64,000 nt of DNA from Tuctoria greenei (GCA_036927565.1 JAYESD010000010.1:116218866-116282865), one strand, 5' to 3'. Counted from the stretch's first letter, positions 10,133-22,130 are shown. Notes: generated from the sequence alone by a model not told the origin. Numbers and translations are program-made.

Positions 10133-11600
10133 CTAGAGTGTTTGGTGTGCTAAGTTAAGCTCATGATGATCTAGCTTGATTTTAGCCTTATCCTCCTCAA
10201 TTTGCTTGACATGGGATTTGAGTGTGTCATGCTCTTTAAGTATGCTTTCATACTTGTCAAGCAGATTGAGGTTAGCACTCTTAAGCTTGGCACGAGTTTC
10301 TTCAAGAGCTTTAACCTTGCTCTTTTCCCTCTTAATGATAGTGTGATATTCATTTATTAATGAAGTTAAATCATAGGGGGAAAGCTCATCATCGCTAGAA
10401 TCATCACATACCTTACCTTTAGCCATGAGGCACATGGGTGGTGGATGAAGAGGTGAGTCATCATTGTTGGCAATGGCAAGGCCGGCCAAACTTTCTTCTT
10501 CCGCTTCACTCTCTTCATCACTTGATTCTTCGTCGGTGACCCATTCATTTGCCTCACACATGAACACCTTTTGTGGTCCTTTTCTTTTCTTTGGGAAGAG
10601 TTTTGCCTTCTTGCCCTTGTCATGTTTCTTCTTCCCAAAAGATCTTGGTTTGGGCTTGTCCTCTTCATCATCCTCACTATCTTCAAGCTTGCGATGCTTG
10701 CTCTTGTGGTTCTCTCTTCTTTTGTCCGGTTTTGGACAATCATAGGAGATATGACCTTGATCACCACAATTATAACAAGTCTTGTTGTCATCTCTCTTTG
10801 GTAGAAATGCTTTCTTTTCGGGATCAAAGGTGTATCCCTTCTTGGCAATCTTGGAGTTTAAGCGAGAGAACTTTCTCATCATTGATGCAAGCTCATCATC
10901 GTCATCTTCACTTGATGCTTGCTCTTCTTCACTTGGGCTAGGCTCAACCACTTTCTTTTTGTTGATATTTGTTCTCTTGGTGGAGGCCTTTAGAGCAATT
11001 GTCTTTGAAGATGACTGCTCCATCATCCCAGGTACACTCATCTCATGAGCGTGAATCTCTCCAATGAGTTCTGAAACTTCAATGTGGTCAAGAGATTCTT
11101 TTTGAAGCATGGAGTTGATGATGTTGTACTTTGGCTTGGGAAGGAGCATAAGAATCTTGCGGTTGATGAGTCCTTTGCCAAGAGAAGCAATGTCAAGAGC
11201 ATTAATTTCTTCAATAAGCACATTCAAGCGAGAGAACATTTCATTGACATTTTCATGAGGTAGCATTTTAAACTCATCATACTTGGCTTTAAGCATGTGA
11301 TATTTTAGTTCCTTAACACGAGAAGAACCCTCATGAATTTCTATTAAGCAAGCCCAAATTTCACAAGCCTTTTCTTTGCTAGCAATCCTAGCAAACACAT
11401 TTTGACTAATACATTCATAAATTGCATTCCTAGCTTTAGCATCCCATTTAATTTGATCACCAACATAATTGTGCTCAGCAAACGTGGGTCACTTCCCATA
11501 CTTCGGGAGCAATAGCCTCTAGATAAGCGCGCATGCGTGCTTTCCAATAGGCAAAGTTCTTGCCCTCGAAGATAGGAACCGAACCCCCAATCTTGGCCAT
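10133..11600 (-). pseudogene. Sirevirus gag (capsid-nucleocapsid), frameshifted
   Basis: Starts at ATG 11600 (MAKIGGSVPIFEGKNFAYWK), typical of Copia gag. A frameshift near 11487 precedes the long frame from 11398. The capsid region has KELKYHMLKAKYDEFKML and LNVLIEEINAL; a CCHC zinc knuckle CYNCGDQGHISYDC lies at 10737-10780. The tail is Lys- and acid-rich with predicted coiled coil, as is usual for Sirevirus gag. It packages element RNA into virus-like particles in the cytoplasm in active relatives. A TAG closes the frame at 10130. Confidence 0.88.
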
Positions 11601-11640
11601 TTTAGCTCTCTAGCGGTGAAGCTAGAATGATCCTATGAGC

Positions 11641-11660
11641 AACCTTGCTCTGATACCAAT
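11641..11660 (-). promoter_or_regulatory. SIRE-1 primer-binding site
   Basis: On the minus strand TTGGTATCAGAGCAAGG follows the 5' LTR end by one base. TGGTATCAGAGC is complementary to the 3' end of initiator methionine tRNA, the usual Copia primer. Confidence 0.9.
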
Positions 11661-13089
11661 TGTAAGGATCGAATGCCCAAGAGGGGGGGGGTTAATTGTG
11701 CTTCTTTTCAAAAATCAAAGTAATAAAACTTAATTACTAAAAGCCCAATTCCCTACGCAAACAACCTATGCATTCAAGTAAATAGCAACTTCGCAGTATA
11801 TAAAATGCATAAGTGTAGGGTGAGAGGAAGATAATGCAAACTCCCGAGGAGACACGAAGATTTATCCCGTGGTTCGGCAAGATCGTCAAGATCTTCCTAC
11901 ATCCACGTTGTGGCACCCACCAAAGGGTATAGCCACACCCAAGTCACTGAGACTAGGGATCTTCACTATTCTTCTCCGTTTGCCAACCTCGACAAGGTGG
12001 AGCTCAAGCCTTGTACAACTTGAATCCTCCAGGCTTCTACAATCGTCTTGGTAAGCTCCAGAAGTCTCTCTCAATTACAAACACCAAGGGACACTCCCTT
12101 ACAGCTCTCACTACACTAGAGATTCCACTGACCAAGAATGGAAGCACACAAGCACTATCTCTAGCTAGTTCTAGCCTATCTCTTGGTGTGTAAGTGGTGT
12201 AGATGATCTAGAAGTGGTAGCTCAACGTCTTGAATGCTTGAGAATGTGTAGAGTATGTCTGGTGATCAAGACTTATCGAATAGACTGGTTGAAGGGGTAT
12301 AAATAGTCAGCCTCCACGAAATAGCCGTTGGAAAAGTAGGCTGACATCACTGTTCTACGAACACCCGATGATCCGATGTCTCCCCTTCAGTTATCATCGG
12401 TCAAAACCAAATTAGTTGATGTCATTGTGTCAGATATAACCGTTGTTAGACCGATGTTGCACTTGTCTTCTCATCGGATGATCCGGTGGCACTTCCTCCA
12501 GAATTGGTTCAGACTTGATGCTTACTGGAGTGATTGACCGATGTGTATATTGCTGTACATCGGATGATCCGGTGCTGCACTTGGTCCAAGGATATTGGTT
12601 ACTGTACTGTTGAACCGATGTAACATTGCCCTTAACATCGGATGATCCGGTGAGTGCTTTGTTCTGAGGTCTTCTTCTTCTACTGAATCAACTTGACCGA
12701 TGTGTTGTTCTCTGGAAACATCGGTTGATCCGGTGAGTTGATTTTGTTTGCTTCGAATTGTTCTAAGTGATTCTTTTGTATTTTGCTCGATTGACCTCTT
12801 AGAAATTTGTTGGAAATATACTTCTGATGATTTTCAAGCATTGAGTGTTGTCAATTATGGTTGAGTAACTTTGACATATGAGCTTTTACGTCTAATCTTC
12901 ATAACATTGATTGATCTCATAAAGTGATTGTTTAGGGGTCTCCAATGATCAGTAGTTCATGTTCATATTCATAAAGATTTCATTTGATTGAGTGATATGG
13001 GAGACCTTGCATCCACAAATTTATTAGTAAAATCCAAAGGTTGTCATTAATCACCGAAACCGTACCTCATGGGGGCCTAGATGCTTTCA
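11661..13089 (-). repeat. SIRE-1 5' LTR
   Basis: 1429 bp, pairing with 2807-4231 at about 97% by eye over the first 600 bp. It carries the same motif array (12350-12740) and a TATA-like TTTATACCCC (minus strand, near 12298-12308). Following it is GTAGT, the target duplication. Confidence 0.92.
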
Positions 13090-13094
13090 GTAGT

Positions 13095-13327
13095 AAGTTC
13101 TAAACTAGGGACTTAGGAAAATTAAAACAGGGCAACTTTTCATCATTTCATATATGTGAATTCCAAACCATTCTTACCGCACATCATTTATTTTATTTGA
13201 AAACAAATCTATCCTACATTTTTTTATATGCAAGATGGATGATGGGTGAATGGAAAATAAATATGCGAAGGGTGTGATACAATTTACCTCAAGTGGGGGT
13301 CCTCTCCCAAACTTGTTCTTCATTCAC
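13095..13327 (-). other. Athila-1 3' untranslated region, continued after SIRE-1
   Basis: AT-rich sequence between SIRE-1 and the accessory ORF stop. The part 13155-13320 matches the plus copy at 29085-29218. No ORF. Confidence 0.65.
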
Positions 13328-14874
13328 CTTCGTGATGAGGGTTGAACCCTTGATGACGGAAGTATGCCACGAGATCAGATTGTTGTTGTTGTAGCATGGA
13401 GTTGAAGTTGGTGAATTGAGCGTCCATGTGTTGTTACAAGTCTTGGGTACCTTGGACATGCCCTTGGAGAGTGTTGTAGATGTTACCCGTTCTCACATCA
13501 AGCTCTTCCATACATCTAGTGAGATCTGTCATTCCTTGGCTATAATCACGATGACTCTAGAAGAAAAGGAACGACATCTTCTCATGGATTGGAGGCAAGC
13601 TGCTAGAGCTTGAAGTGGATAGGGGTGACTCCCATGTGGCACTAGGCCATCCTTGCCAAGATGGACCTTCGGTCTCATACGATGGAGGTTGTGTCCATCC
13701 AGGTGCATCACATGTTGGTTCTCTTCCTCTTCGTCCTCATGGACCGTGGAGGTTGTAGGAGTTATGGCCGCTCTCCTTGCACGCCTTCTAGTTACCCTAC
13801 TAGAGACATTACTTCTTCGTGCTTCCTCGATGGGAAGAAGGTCAATGGTTAGCCTTCGACATTTGTACAAATGATAATCCGGGTTAGGTAACCATGTTTC
13901 ATTGACAAAGCTGGGATAATAAAATAACAAAGAGCCATCTTGATCATGCTCAAGGGTATGTCCTTGCACTAAATAATCTTCATCAATTAATTCTCTTTCA
14001 TTTTCAATATACTCAAATGAAGAATATTCTAGTGCTCCTACCCTAGTAGCAATACGAGTAATCAATTAAATGCATTCAATTGGCCCTGTTCTTGAAATGT
14101 AATGTAACCATTGTGTCAGCATGGCAATAATAGGAGCAACTTTTATCTTTTTAATCATGGCAAATAAAATTTTCAGCTCATCATCATGCACTATCCTTAT
14201 GTCTCCTCTAGAAAACATAGTCATAGCCACCCATCTATGCATCAAGAGTAAAGTAGGGTTGTGTAAGTGGCTATTCCTAGGTGCACTACATCTGATCTCA
14301 CAAGTTAAATCTTGCCCAAAAACTATGTTTGTTAAACTTAGGCAAAGCGTCTAAATCTAGCAAACATCGTCTATGGAAGCCTAGGATTTCACTTAATTCT
14401 TTCCATAGGATGTTATATTCTTTTTGAAATAATCTAAAAGTAATACCATGAAATCCTATTTTTGGTGCAAAGGAATTGTATGGAGAGAAGGCGAGAACCT
14501 CTCTCCCTTATGTGAGCAAAGTTTTCCCATCCTAGTGCATGCCAAATGGAAAATAATTTGGAATACATACCAATTTTATAGATCAAATCTGGATCATAAG
14601 CTTTCGTATGAGAAAACTCACGATCTTGGAGGAGCTTGTGTGCTTGATATTCAACTTCACTTTGTATGTCGAGGTCGTCGTCATGAAGAAGTTGATGAGG
14701 GTTGCTCCTCTCACCCATGGGAGTGTCTTCACCTACACTCCTCCTCCGTGAACATAGTGTAGCAACGGAAGAGGGGCATGCACTTGAGTCTCCACCATGG
14801 CTTGAGCTTGCAACCTCCTTCCTCTTTCCAAACAACCTCTTCATCCCTTTCATGGGCACAACAAACAAGAACAA
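13328..14874 (-). pseudogene. Athila accessory ORF (ATHILA ORF-1 type), copy 1
   Basis: Read on the minus strand from ATG 14874 or 14853 (MKGMKRLFGKRKEVASS). It has a Ser-rich basic N-terminus, then FSIWHALGWENFAHI...LLSIQFLC and ITFRLFQKEYNILWKELS.ILGFHR, the pattern of the ATHILA ORF-1 family. Further on are ITRIATRVGALEYSSFEYI and a C-terminal HHQGFNPHH-like end near 13340. Frameshifts and stops (for example after about 14440 and near 14066) break it. Copy 2 is at 27570-29081. The biochemical role of this family is unknown; in Athila elements it sits in the envelope position, but no signal peptide or membrane segment is visible here. Confidence 0.75.
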
Positions 14875-15524
14875 AACAAGTCAAAAACTCGAAAGAGGTG
14901 ATGTTAGCAAAAGCAAAACCCCCGACAAATTATCCCTTGAAGAACTTGAGAGCAAATAACAAATGCAAGCAAAAGCAAACCTTTTTGAGTTGGAAATTGA
15001 TCAAGAGCACTTAAATGAAGAGCAAGAAAAACAATGTGAGCAAGAGTGACTTTGGAGAGGTATTAAATGAGGTGAAGTGTGAGGAGATGTGCTCCTCACG
15101 ACCACCATTTATACTATGCACTCCCCAATGGTCACTAGGGTACCAAATGTAGCCGTTGGAAGAGAGGGAGTCAAAGTGGCTCTTTCCCCTAGTCGGCCGA
15201 ACAGGGGGGTCGGTCGAACTAACAAGTGGGCCCCTTGTTCTCCCTTTTGGCAGGTGGCTCCCCAACAGTTATAGGATTAGCAGTTTGGTGAATTACCACT
15301 TTTACAGCTCAGAAAAATTGTTTCCCGAATAAAAACTCTTTTTTCAAAACCCAACAATTTTCTTTTTGTGAAAATAAAGAATTAAAAATGATAGTTTATA
15401 ATATAATATTCTCAACTTACTAAGGAAATCAAATATGCAGTGGGAAAATCAAACAAAATGGGGAAAATCAAATAAAGAGAAAAGAAAAACATAGAAAAAG
15501 ATAACTACTAATTTAACCTATTGG
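14875..15524 (-). other. Athila-1 spacer between protease and accessory ORF
   Basis: About 650 bp with no ORF. In autonomous Athila elements RT, RNase H and integrase would be found here. It holds the internal promoter-like module at 15085-15260 and an AT-rich stretch (15300-15520). The plus copy has the same structure at 26849-27569. Confidence 0.7.
15085..15260 (-). promoter_or_regulatory. Internal U3-like promoter module, Athila-1
   Basis: On the minus strand GGTCGACCGACCC- and TTCGGCCGACTAGGG-type motifs (15188-15220) are followed about 80 bp later by a TATA box (TATAAAT, 15107-15113), then a pyrimidine-rich leader and the accessory ORF. The motif pair matches the one in the element's LTR (1309-1340) in orientation and near-identical spacing. 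Promoter activity is inferred. Confidence 0.55.
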
Positions 15525-15745
15525 CTAGGTCTCACCACCGTCCGATGATATGGACATTCCTTCTTCTTCATTGAGGGATGGGATCGGACGGCTTGTCTTG
15601 CTTCTTCCACCATACCATCTTTGGTGGCTTAGTCGACTTGGGCCTTTGGGGAGTCCCAAACTTCTCCGTCTTCTTGGGGTGTCGGCGTGGATGATAAGAC
15701 AGGTTCTCCACATAGATCGAATTCCCCATGAACGCAATGAGCGGG
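15525..15745 (-). pseudogene. Athila-1 protease-region C-terminus, fragment
   Basis: The minus strand encodes LSYHPRRHPKKTEK and PQRPKSTKPPK, matching the end of the gag-protease frame of Athila-2 (26640-26848). It breaks at about 15741-15746, where the Y LTR fragment begins. The matching upstream part (equivalent to about 25385-26640 of Athila-2) is absent. Confidence 0.75.
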
Positions 15746-16855
15746 TGAATGTGGCCTAGAGGGGGGGGGTGAATAGGCTTTAAAAATTTCCTGCACACTT
15801 AATCAAACGGTCAAAAACTTGATTGATCGGACTTGTCCGGTTGTGTGGGCGGACTAGTCTGGTGTGCCTGGTGTATGCCAATTTGATTAAGTATCTAGAC
15901 AGGATTTAAATTCTTTTAAGCAACGGAAATGTAAACAACACATAAGATTACTAGAATTTACAATCTATGTTGTGAAGTTATACATGAAAAACAATTTGCA
16001 ATTCAAGTTATGATATTGATCAACTACGTGCCCTAATAAAGATGCAAAAGTAAAGAAGCATACGAGACACTGATTTTTAACGAGGTTCGATCTCACCATA
16101 GAGATCTACTCCTCGTTGAGGAAGCCCACACAGAGCCGGGTCTCTTCAAACCCTTTCCCTCTTCAAGTCACCACACAAGACCGACTTGAATCCACTATCA
16201 CAGGCAATCACCGAGTTTATGGGGCAACCTCACACATTGAGGGCTCCCACAAAAATTACAATGAAAAGATGATCAAGTACACTTGAAAAGATTACAAGAG
16301 AGAGTACGAGTGTCAAGAGATCAAATCCCAAGACCTCACAACATGTAGACGACGATCTCCCAATCCCAAATCTAAGTGTTCAATTGGTTTTCACCTTTTT
16401 GGACTATAGATGTGTGGGGAGATGTGTTTTTGGGCTCTTGGGACAGGTGGCAGCGCTAGGGTTTATGATTTTGACAGTAGGAATCAAAAGTTATCATTGT
16501 GGGGCAGTGGATCTCCTATTTATAGGGTTTCCAAAAAGTTAGCGTTAGAAATTCTGATGCTGGACTAGTCCGTACTAGGTACCGGACTTGTCCTGTGTGC
16601 TATGTAGAAGACGGCGTGGAATGCAGCACACTAGAAACCCTAATTGTGTGAGGTATACTGGACTAATCCGGTGTATGTTCGGACTTGTCCGGTGCCAGTG
16701 TAATACAACTCTAGAGAGTTGAACGGACTTGTCGGTGCTATGTGTAGTTGGACTCCAAAGAGTTCAACGGACTAGTCCTGTCCCATGGACAAACTTGTCC
16801 GAAGTGCACTAAACAGGATTTACAGAGACTTGAACGGACTAGTCCGGTCCATGAT
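15746..16855 (-). repeat. Y: Sirevirus-like LTR fragment
   Basis: Starts TGAATGTGGCCTAGAGGGGG, which read on the minus strand is a Sirevirus-type LTR end (compare the SIRE-1 LTR end at 2807). It then has an AACGAGGTTCGATCTC region and, from 16560, repeated CGGACTAGTCCGGT / CGGACTTGTCCGGT palindromes. The related fragment Y2 is at 53592-53849. No internal coding sequence accompanies it, so the Copia assignment rests on LTR features only. Confidence 0.65.
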
Positions 16856-19251
16856 CGGACTAGTCCGGTTTTCGAATAAGTTACCAAATCCCCGGACTTG
16901 TCTAATCTATGCCTAACTTGTCTGTTTTCCTCTCTGGAAAAGACCGGACTTGTATGGACCACCTACCAGACTTATCGGTTTTTGTCTCTGTCCCACATCG
17001 GACTAGTCCGGTCCCATAACGGACCTGTCCGGTGTGCCCGACTCGTATTCAATCTTTTCCTCCACGACTTGTGTTTAGGTATTTACCTTAATTGGGCCCA
17101 AGAACATCGTGCATAACCCCTGTGGAGCCCATGTGGGACCCCTACACGACCTCCACCACCTTGAACACGAAATCCATAAAACCCTACCTCTCTACCCCTA
17201 TATAAACAACCTAACACCCCAACTTCTCATCTCTTTGCCACTTTTGAAAGACTGCCAAACCCTAGTTAGTAGGAGCAACCATCAAGAGGAGATCCAGCAG
17301 CAATAAGGAGGAGGAGAACTCGAAGGAAGATCAATCAAGCAAGATCTTCATCGACTTTTCATTCTTCATCACCAATTCACCCTCAAATCCCCATCTACTC
17401 TCCACCATCAACTCTAGATCGTCAAGATTCGAGTTTCGTCTTCAATTCATGATCCTTGGAGTTCTAAATACGTGGTACACCCCTACTCTCTCTTTTCTAT
17501 GTGAGTTTTATCCTAAATCTCGCAGATCAAGATAACCCTAGAAAACCCTATTTCGTTGGTTCTGTGAAGGGCGGACTAGTCTGGTCCCAAGAGGACTAGT
17601 CCGGTCTTGCTGTCTGTTTTTTGCTGAATTAATTCTCAATTGATTCGAATCAATTCCACACCTGTCCAAACTTGTTCAATACTATTAGAACTAGATAGTA
17701 AACATTATTAACAACTCATTAACAAGTCTTACCTCACAATTGCAATAATCATGAATATCATGTCATATTGAGTATTATATGAGCATCCATTGATTGTGAT
17801 TCTTGTCTTGTATGTTTGTTGCACGGATTAGACGGATTTGCTCCAGAGGTTGCTGCCAAAGACCTCCAACACCAGCACTTTGAAGTATTTGATCCCATTC
17901 AAGCTCAGGAGCAAGGCAAGTGTCCTTGAACATATTGATCCTATTTTTAAATGTGTTGTTTGCATAAATGCATGCTTGTGTCAAATTGATGGAAAACCCA
18001 TTTATAGGTCTTTACTAGTCTTGTTTGACAATCCTTGTCGCTTGGGATACATTGTAGAGTCGGGAAGGGCTTTTAACCTTTTGCTTTGCTCAAATTAATT
18101 GGGATGGAAAAACAACCAAGTTACTTAATCAGAGATTATGGACATGATGGATAATGTACACTGATGAACATGGTTAACGGTAACATGGTAATGGGTGATC
18201 TAAGCAAGCATGGTATGCAGATTGGGTCGGATGCTATGGTGGTTTCGCTTGCTTTAGATCCAAGGACCGGTTCGTGGAGCGACCATCCAGGATTTACAGT
18301 GCCACCACGAGGCCAAGTATGGGTGCGGCGTAGCTGATTAATTAGGGTATTGCTAGTATTGCATGGATCATTTGGCGCACTGGGGAAGGGGAGTCGGATT
18401 GGGTTTGGATATGGTTGGCGGGACTCCCTGAGATCCGAACGGCACAAGAGGGGGCCCTTGGTCGAAGATGTGGTCAGCTGGAGGCATCACCACCGGTGAA
18501 ACCTCAGTGGGTCCGTACATGCTAGTAGTCCCTTTGTAAAGGCTATTTTGTGATCTCTTGGCCACACATCTAAGGAAGTGTAATTGGTATGGTTATGGTT
18601 TGGTACTGGTTATGATTGGTAAAATGGTTATGGCTATTTATGGATTGAATTATAGCAATGGATATAGTTAATGGTAATGAGAAATCTGGCACAATGGTGA
18701 TGGATATGGAATATGGACTGGTACTATGTTATTAATTATGGTTTATGATGGGTTTACTTCACATACATATAATATATTGCTTTTTCAAATGTTTTAATGT
18801 ACTTTTCAGAACTTAGCCTCTATTATATTTGTCATTTGAATCAGCTACATGTCATACTTTCCACACTTGCTGAATACGACATGTACTCACCCTTGGAACT
18901 CCCCCACCAATAGTTGCAGGTCAGAATTGGGAGTATAATGGTGATAATGCGGAGTTCTAGGCCGTGTCTGCCATCAGCTTTGCCTGTGGTGTTGATTGGA
19001 GCTGAGCTATACCCTATTTGCTTAGTTTGCTTAATTAGTTTATTTTCGCTGCATTAGTTCAAACTTGTCATTAATAATCATTAGAGCTTGTATTTGAGGA
19101 TGTTTTGAATTGTGTAATAAAAGTGCTTAATTAATCTTGTTCTGTGATAATTTTTTGTATATGCTTTTGTGAATGCACTCGTGTATGTGTGTTGAACGTC
19201 ATGAGCACACATATGCGTTCACTTGATTCTGTTTTGGAACCGGGTGTCACA
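16856..19251 (+). repeat. X: Tekay/Del chromovirus 5' LTR, 5'-truncated
   Basis: Matches the W LTR from about 29505 to its end. Shared features are GGTTTTCGAATAAGTTACC (16869 on), the CTATATAAAC TATA box near 17198-17207, and the 3' end GGAACCGGGTGTCACA followed by a primer-binding site. The first about 285 bp of the LTR are missing. The left boundary to Y lies in a GGACTAGTCCGG palindrome. Confidence 0.8.
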
Positions 19252-19520
19252 AATTGATATCAGAGCCACAGGTTGACCGTAGGACACAACCTAGATAGAA
19301 TGGACACTTTAGAGCACATAGGAACACCGAGGAATCGAGGTGTTTTTGGTTGGTGTGTTGTTTGCTTTGTTTTGCTGCTTGTGTGCTTAGTGGAGGATTT
19401 TGGGATGCTTTAGCATTGCCATATCCATATAGGATAGTATAGGTAGTTGTTTAGTTTCATATCCCTTGATGCATATAGTCGGAGACGTTTTCTAAATTCT
19501 TATCTCTTGCTTTTCTTCAG
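19252..19520 (+). other. X primer-binding site and leader
   Basis: AATTGATATCAGAGCCACAGG directly after the LTR approximates the TGGTATCAGAGC primer-binding site, with one mismatch. The leader to the gag ATG matches that of W and Z. Confidence 0.75.
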
Positions 19521-21125
19521 ATGGTGAGGACTCGTAACCAGAGGGATGACAATGATGAGGATGAGAACAATGGAGCACCTCAGAACAACAATGGACAAGG
19601 ACCTGCTCAGGGAGCTATCAATATTGAGCAGCTATTTGATATGCAGAACGAGCTCATGCAGACCTTGATACAAACTATGGGACAGCTGCAGGTTGGTAAC
19701 ATCAACAATATGCACCACATGCCTCCACCGTCACCCCCGCAGCCTCATAGCTGATTGGGGGAGTTTATGAGGACCAGGCTACCAACATTCGCTCAAGCCG
19801 CTAACCCTATGGACGCTGATGATTGGCTCAAGTCTGTGGAGAATAAGCTAGCTATTGTCCAATGCCATGACCGGGAGAAGGTGCTATTCGCATCTCATCA
19901 ACTTGTGGGAGCAGCTGCCAATTAATGGGATTCCTTTTGCATTGCTCATGAGAACCAAGAGAGAATTACTTAGGCTGAGTTCAAGGAGAGCTTCCGTCCT
20001 CATTATGTGTCGGAAGGTGTTATGATCTTGAAGAGGCAAGAATTTGAAAACTTGAGGCAAGGAAGATCAAGTGTGGGTGAATATCTCAATAAATTCACTC
20101 AACTTTCAAGGTATGCGCCTGAGGATGTGAGCCGGGACAGTCGGAAGCAATATTTGTTCATGAGAGGCTTGAACAATGAAATCCAAGTACAATTGCTGAA
20201 ATGTGATTATGCAAACTTCCAGAAGCTTGTGGACAAAGCAATTGTGGTTGAGATCAAGGTCCGTGAGATGGAGCAAGACAACAAGAGGAAGGCTCCATAT
20301 CAAGGACATCAACAAGGAAGTAATGTGTGCCCTCGCTTTGCGCCACCCAATGCACCATATTTGAGCGCCCCTACGCCTGCTCATCGCCCTGATTATGCAC
20401 CGCGTCCAGCTCAGTTGGTGCAGCAACGCCCTGTCATGCAAGCACCTAGGCCTCCAATGCCTGATGCACCTCATGCCAACTTTCCTGGTGCCAATGCGCA
20501 GAACCAAGTCCGTCCAAATTCTGGTGCAGTTAGGAAGTGCTATACATGTGGAGAAGCAGGACATTTTGCACATCAATGTCCCAAGTCAGGCCTTGGTCAA
20601 GGAAGCAATGCTCAAAGATAGAACCCAAGACTCAACGGAGGACAGCCGCAAGGCAACCGTGAACAACATAATTTTGCTTGTAGCAACGTGAGCCATGTCT
20701 CTACGGAGGATGCTCAACAAGTGAATGACGTGGTGATTGGTATGTTTCTCGCAAACTCCAACCCGGCGACTATGTTATTTGATTCTGGAGCATCGTATTC
20801 ATTCATTGCATCGAAATATGTTGCCAAGTATAGTTTGTCTATCTCTCATATGAAGTTCACTCTATTGGTTAAGTCTCCTGGAGGAGAGATGAGGACAAAT
20901 ATAGTATGTCCAAAAGTAAGCCTTAGAATAAGGGGGGTAGACTTCTTTGCCAACCTCATTGTCTTGGATTCTCAAGGACTGGACATTATACTTGGTATGG
21001 ACTAGTTGAGGAAGCGCAATGGAGTTATTGAATGTGCTACAAAGACGGCGAAGTTGACCAATGAGGAAGGGATCACCATAGAATTCAAAGCATCTCAACA
21101 TGCACCGAAGCAATTGGAGCTAAAC
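19521..21125 (+). pseudogene. X: Tekay gag-protease, truncated
   Basis: One frame from MVRTRNQRDDNDEDENNG with stops at about 19752, 19923, 19970, 20619 and 21003. It includes the gag core (GEYLNKFTQLSRYAPEDV), the zinc knuckle CYTCGEAGHFAHQC (about 20536-20580) and the protease motif MLFDSGASYSFIASKYV (about 20770-20820). It ends abruptly at 21125 before reverse transcriptase, where Athila-1 gag resumes. Several stops are Trp codons changed to TAG or TAA. Confidence 0.85.
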
Positions 21126-21884
21126 CACATAGGCATAGGAACATACCTCACCATTGCCTTGTCCATCAATCTTCTTCATAAGGAGGTCCAATTTGGCAGT
21201 GATCATGTCCACCTCCTTCAAGGTGTGCATGCCTTGCTGGTGGGTATGGAGACACTCGTTGCTCCAACTCATGTTTGAAACCATCTTCTCAATCAAATCT
21301 TTGGCTTTGGGCACTATCAATGAGAAGAAGGCAGCTCCAGCAGCAGTTTCAACATGGTCACGGGCGGAAGGGATCAACCCATTGTACAAGTTTTGGATGA
21401 TGATCCAATCATCCATCCAATGGCGGGGACAGGCTAGGATGTACTCCTGAAGCCTTTCCAAAGCATCGGGAATAGATTCCTTAGCATCTTGCTGGAAGCT
21501 GTAAATTCTTCCACGTAGGGCATTGGTCTTGCTCAACGGGAAAAACATGGCGAGGAATGCCGTAGAACACTTCTCCCAAGTGTCTATAGCACTTCGGTTC
21601 ACGTAGAACCACTATTTCGCTCTCCCAAGAAGAGAGAATGGAAATAGCCTAAAACGGACAACATCAGGAGATACGTCCTTGATCTTAAAAGTGCTGCAGA
21701 TATCAAGGATCTGTTGCAGGTGAGCACTTGCATTCTCGTTAGAATTCCCACAAAATGGGTTGGCTTGCACCATAGTGATAAGGCTAGTCTTGATTTCAAA
21801 GTTTACGTCTCCCGTGTTAACAGTGGGCCCAACATGCACATTGTTAGTAGAAGCAGCCAAAAACTCACGAAGGGTCTTCTAGGC
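21126..21884 (-). pseudogene. Athila-1 gag fragment
   Basis: Minus-strand frames 21612-21860 and 21120-21602 encode MAASTNNVHVGPTVNTGDV, NPFCGNSNENASAHLQQILD, WEKCSTAFLAMFFPLSKTNALRG, SIPDALERLQEYILACPRH and WIIIQNLYNGL, the classic Athila-clade capsid. A frameshift or stop near 21605 separates the two frames. The zinc knuckle would follow but is lost at the X junction. Confidence 0.85.
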
Positions 21885-22130
21885 CATTAGAGTTTCGGTT
21901 GTTCATGCAGTTGCGCTAGCTTGCTTTGTTGCTCGAAGCTTCTGAGGAGTAACGACATGAGGTCGATCTCTCAGAAGAGATTCGAGATCTTCAACAAAGT
22001 TTTCTGGCAAGCGGCAACCAGATACACTACCCTATTTTCACATAGAATGCGAAAACAAAGAAAGATCATCATACTAAAACCTACCAGGGTCCTATCATAT
22101 TTACTCAATCATGCGATACTTCGGCTGCCT
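21885..22130 (-). other. Athila-1 leader between primer-binding site and gag
   Basis: About 250 bp without an ORF. Athila-2 lacks the homologous stretch through a deletion of roughly 480 bp after GCATGATTGAGT (24870). Confidence 0.65.

Larger units (their letters stand above)
2807..13089 (-). mobile_element. SIRE-1: Sirevirus-type Ty1/Copia element, internally deleted
   Basis: Complete ends of a 10.3-kb element: LTRs 2807-4231 and 11661-13089, GTAGT target duplication, initiator-Met-tRNA type primer-binding site and polypurine tract. Minus-strand order is gag, protease remnant, a deletion removing integrase and the N-terminal half of reverse transcriptase, RT C-terminus with YVDD, RNase H, a small ORF, an internal promoter-like module, a long accessory ORF and the 3' LTR. 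The LTR pair shows about 19 differences in the first 600 bp by eye. It could only have moved with proteins supplied in trans, or it was deleted after insertion. Confidence 0.92.

Noticed and set aside
10464..11048. Plus-strand ORFs rich in Ser/Leu opposite gag
   Set aside because: Antisense of the Lys/Glu/Asp-rich gag tail; the gag frame has the zinc knuckle and family motifs.
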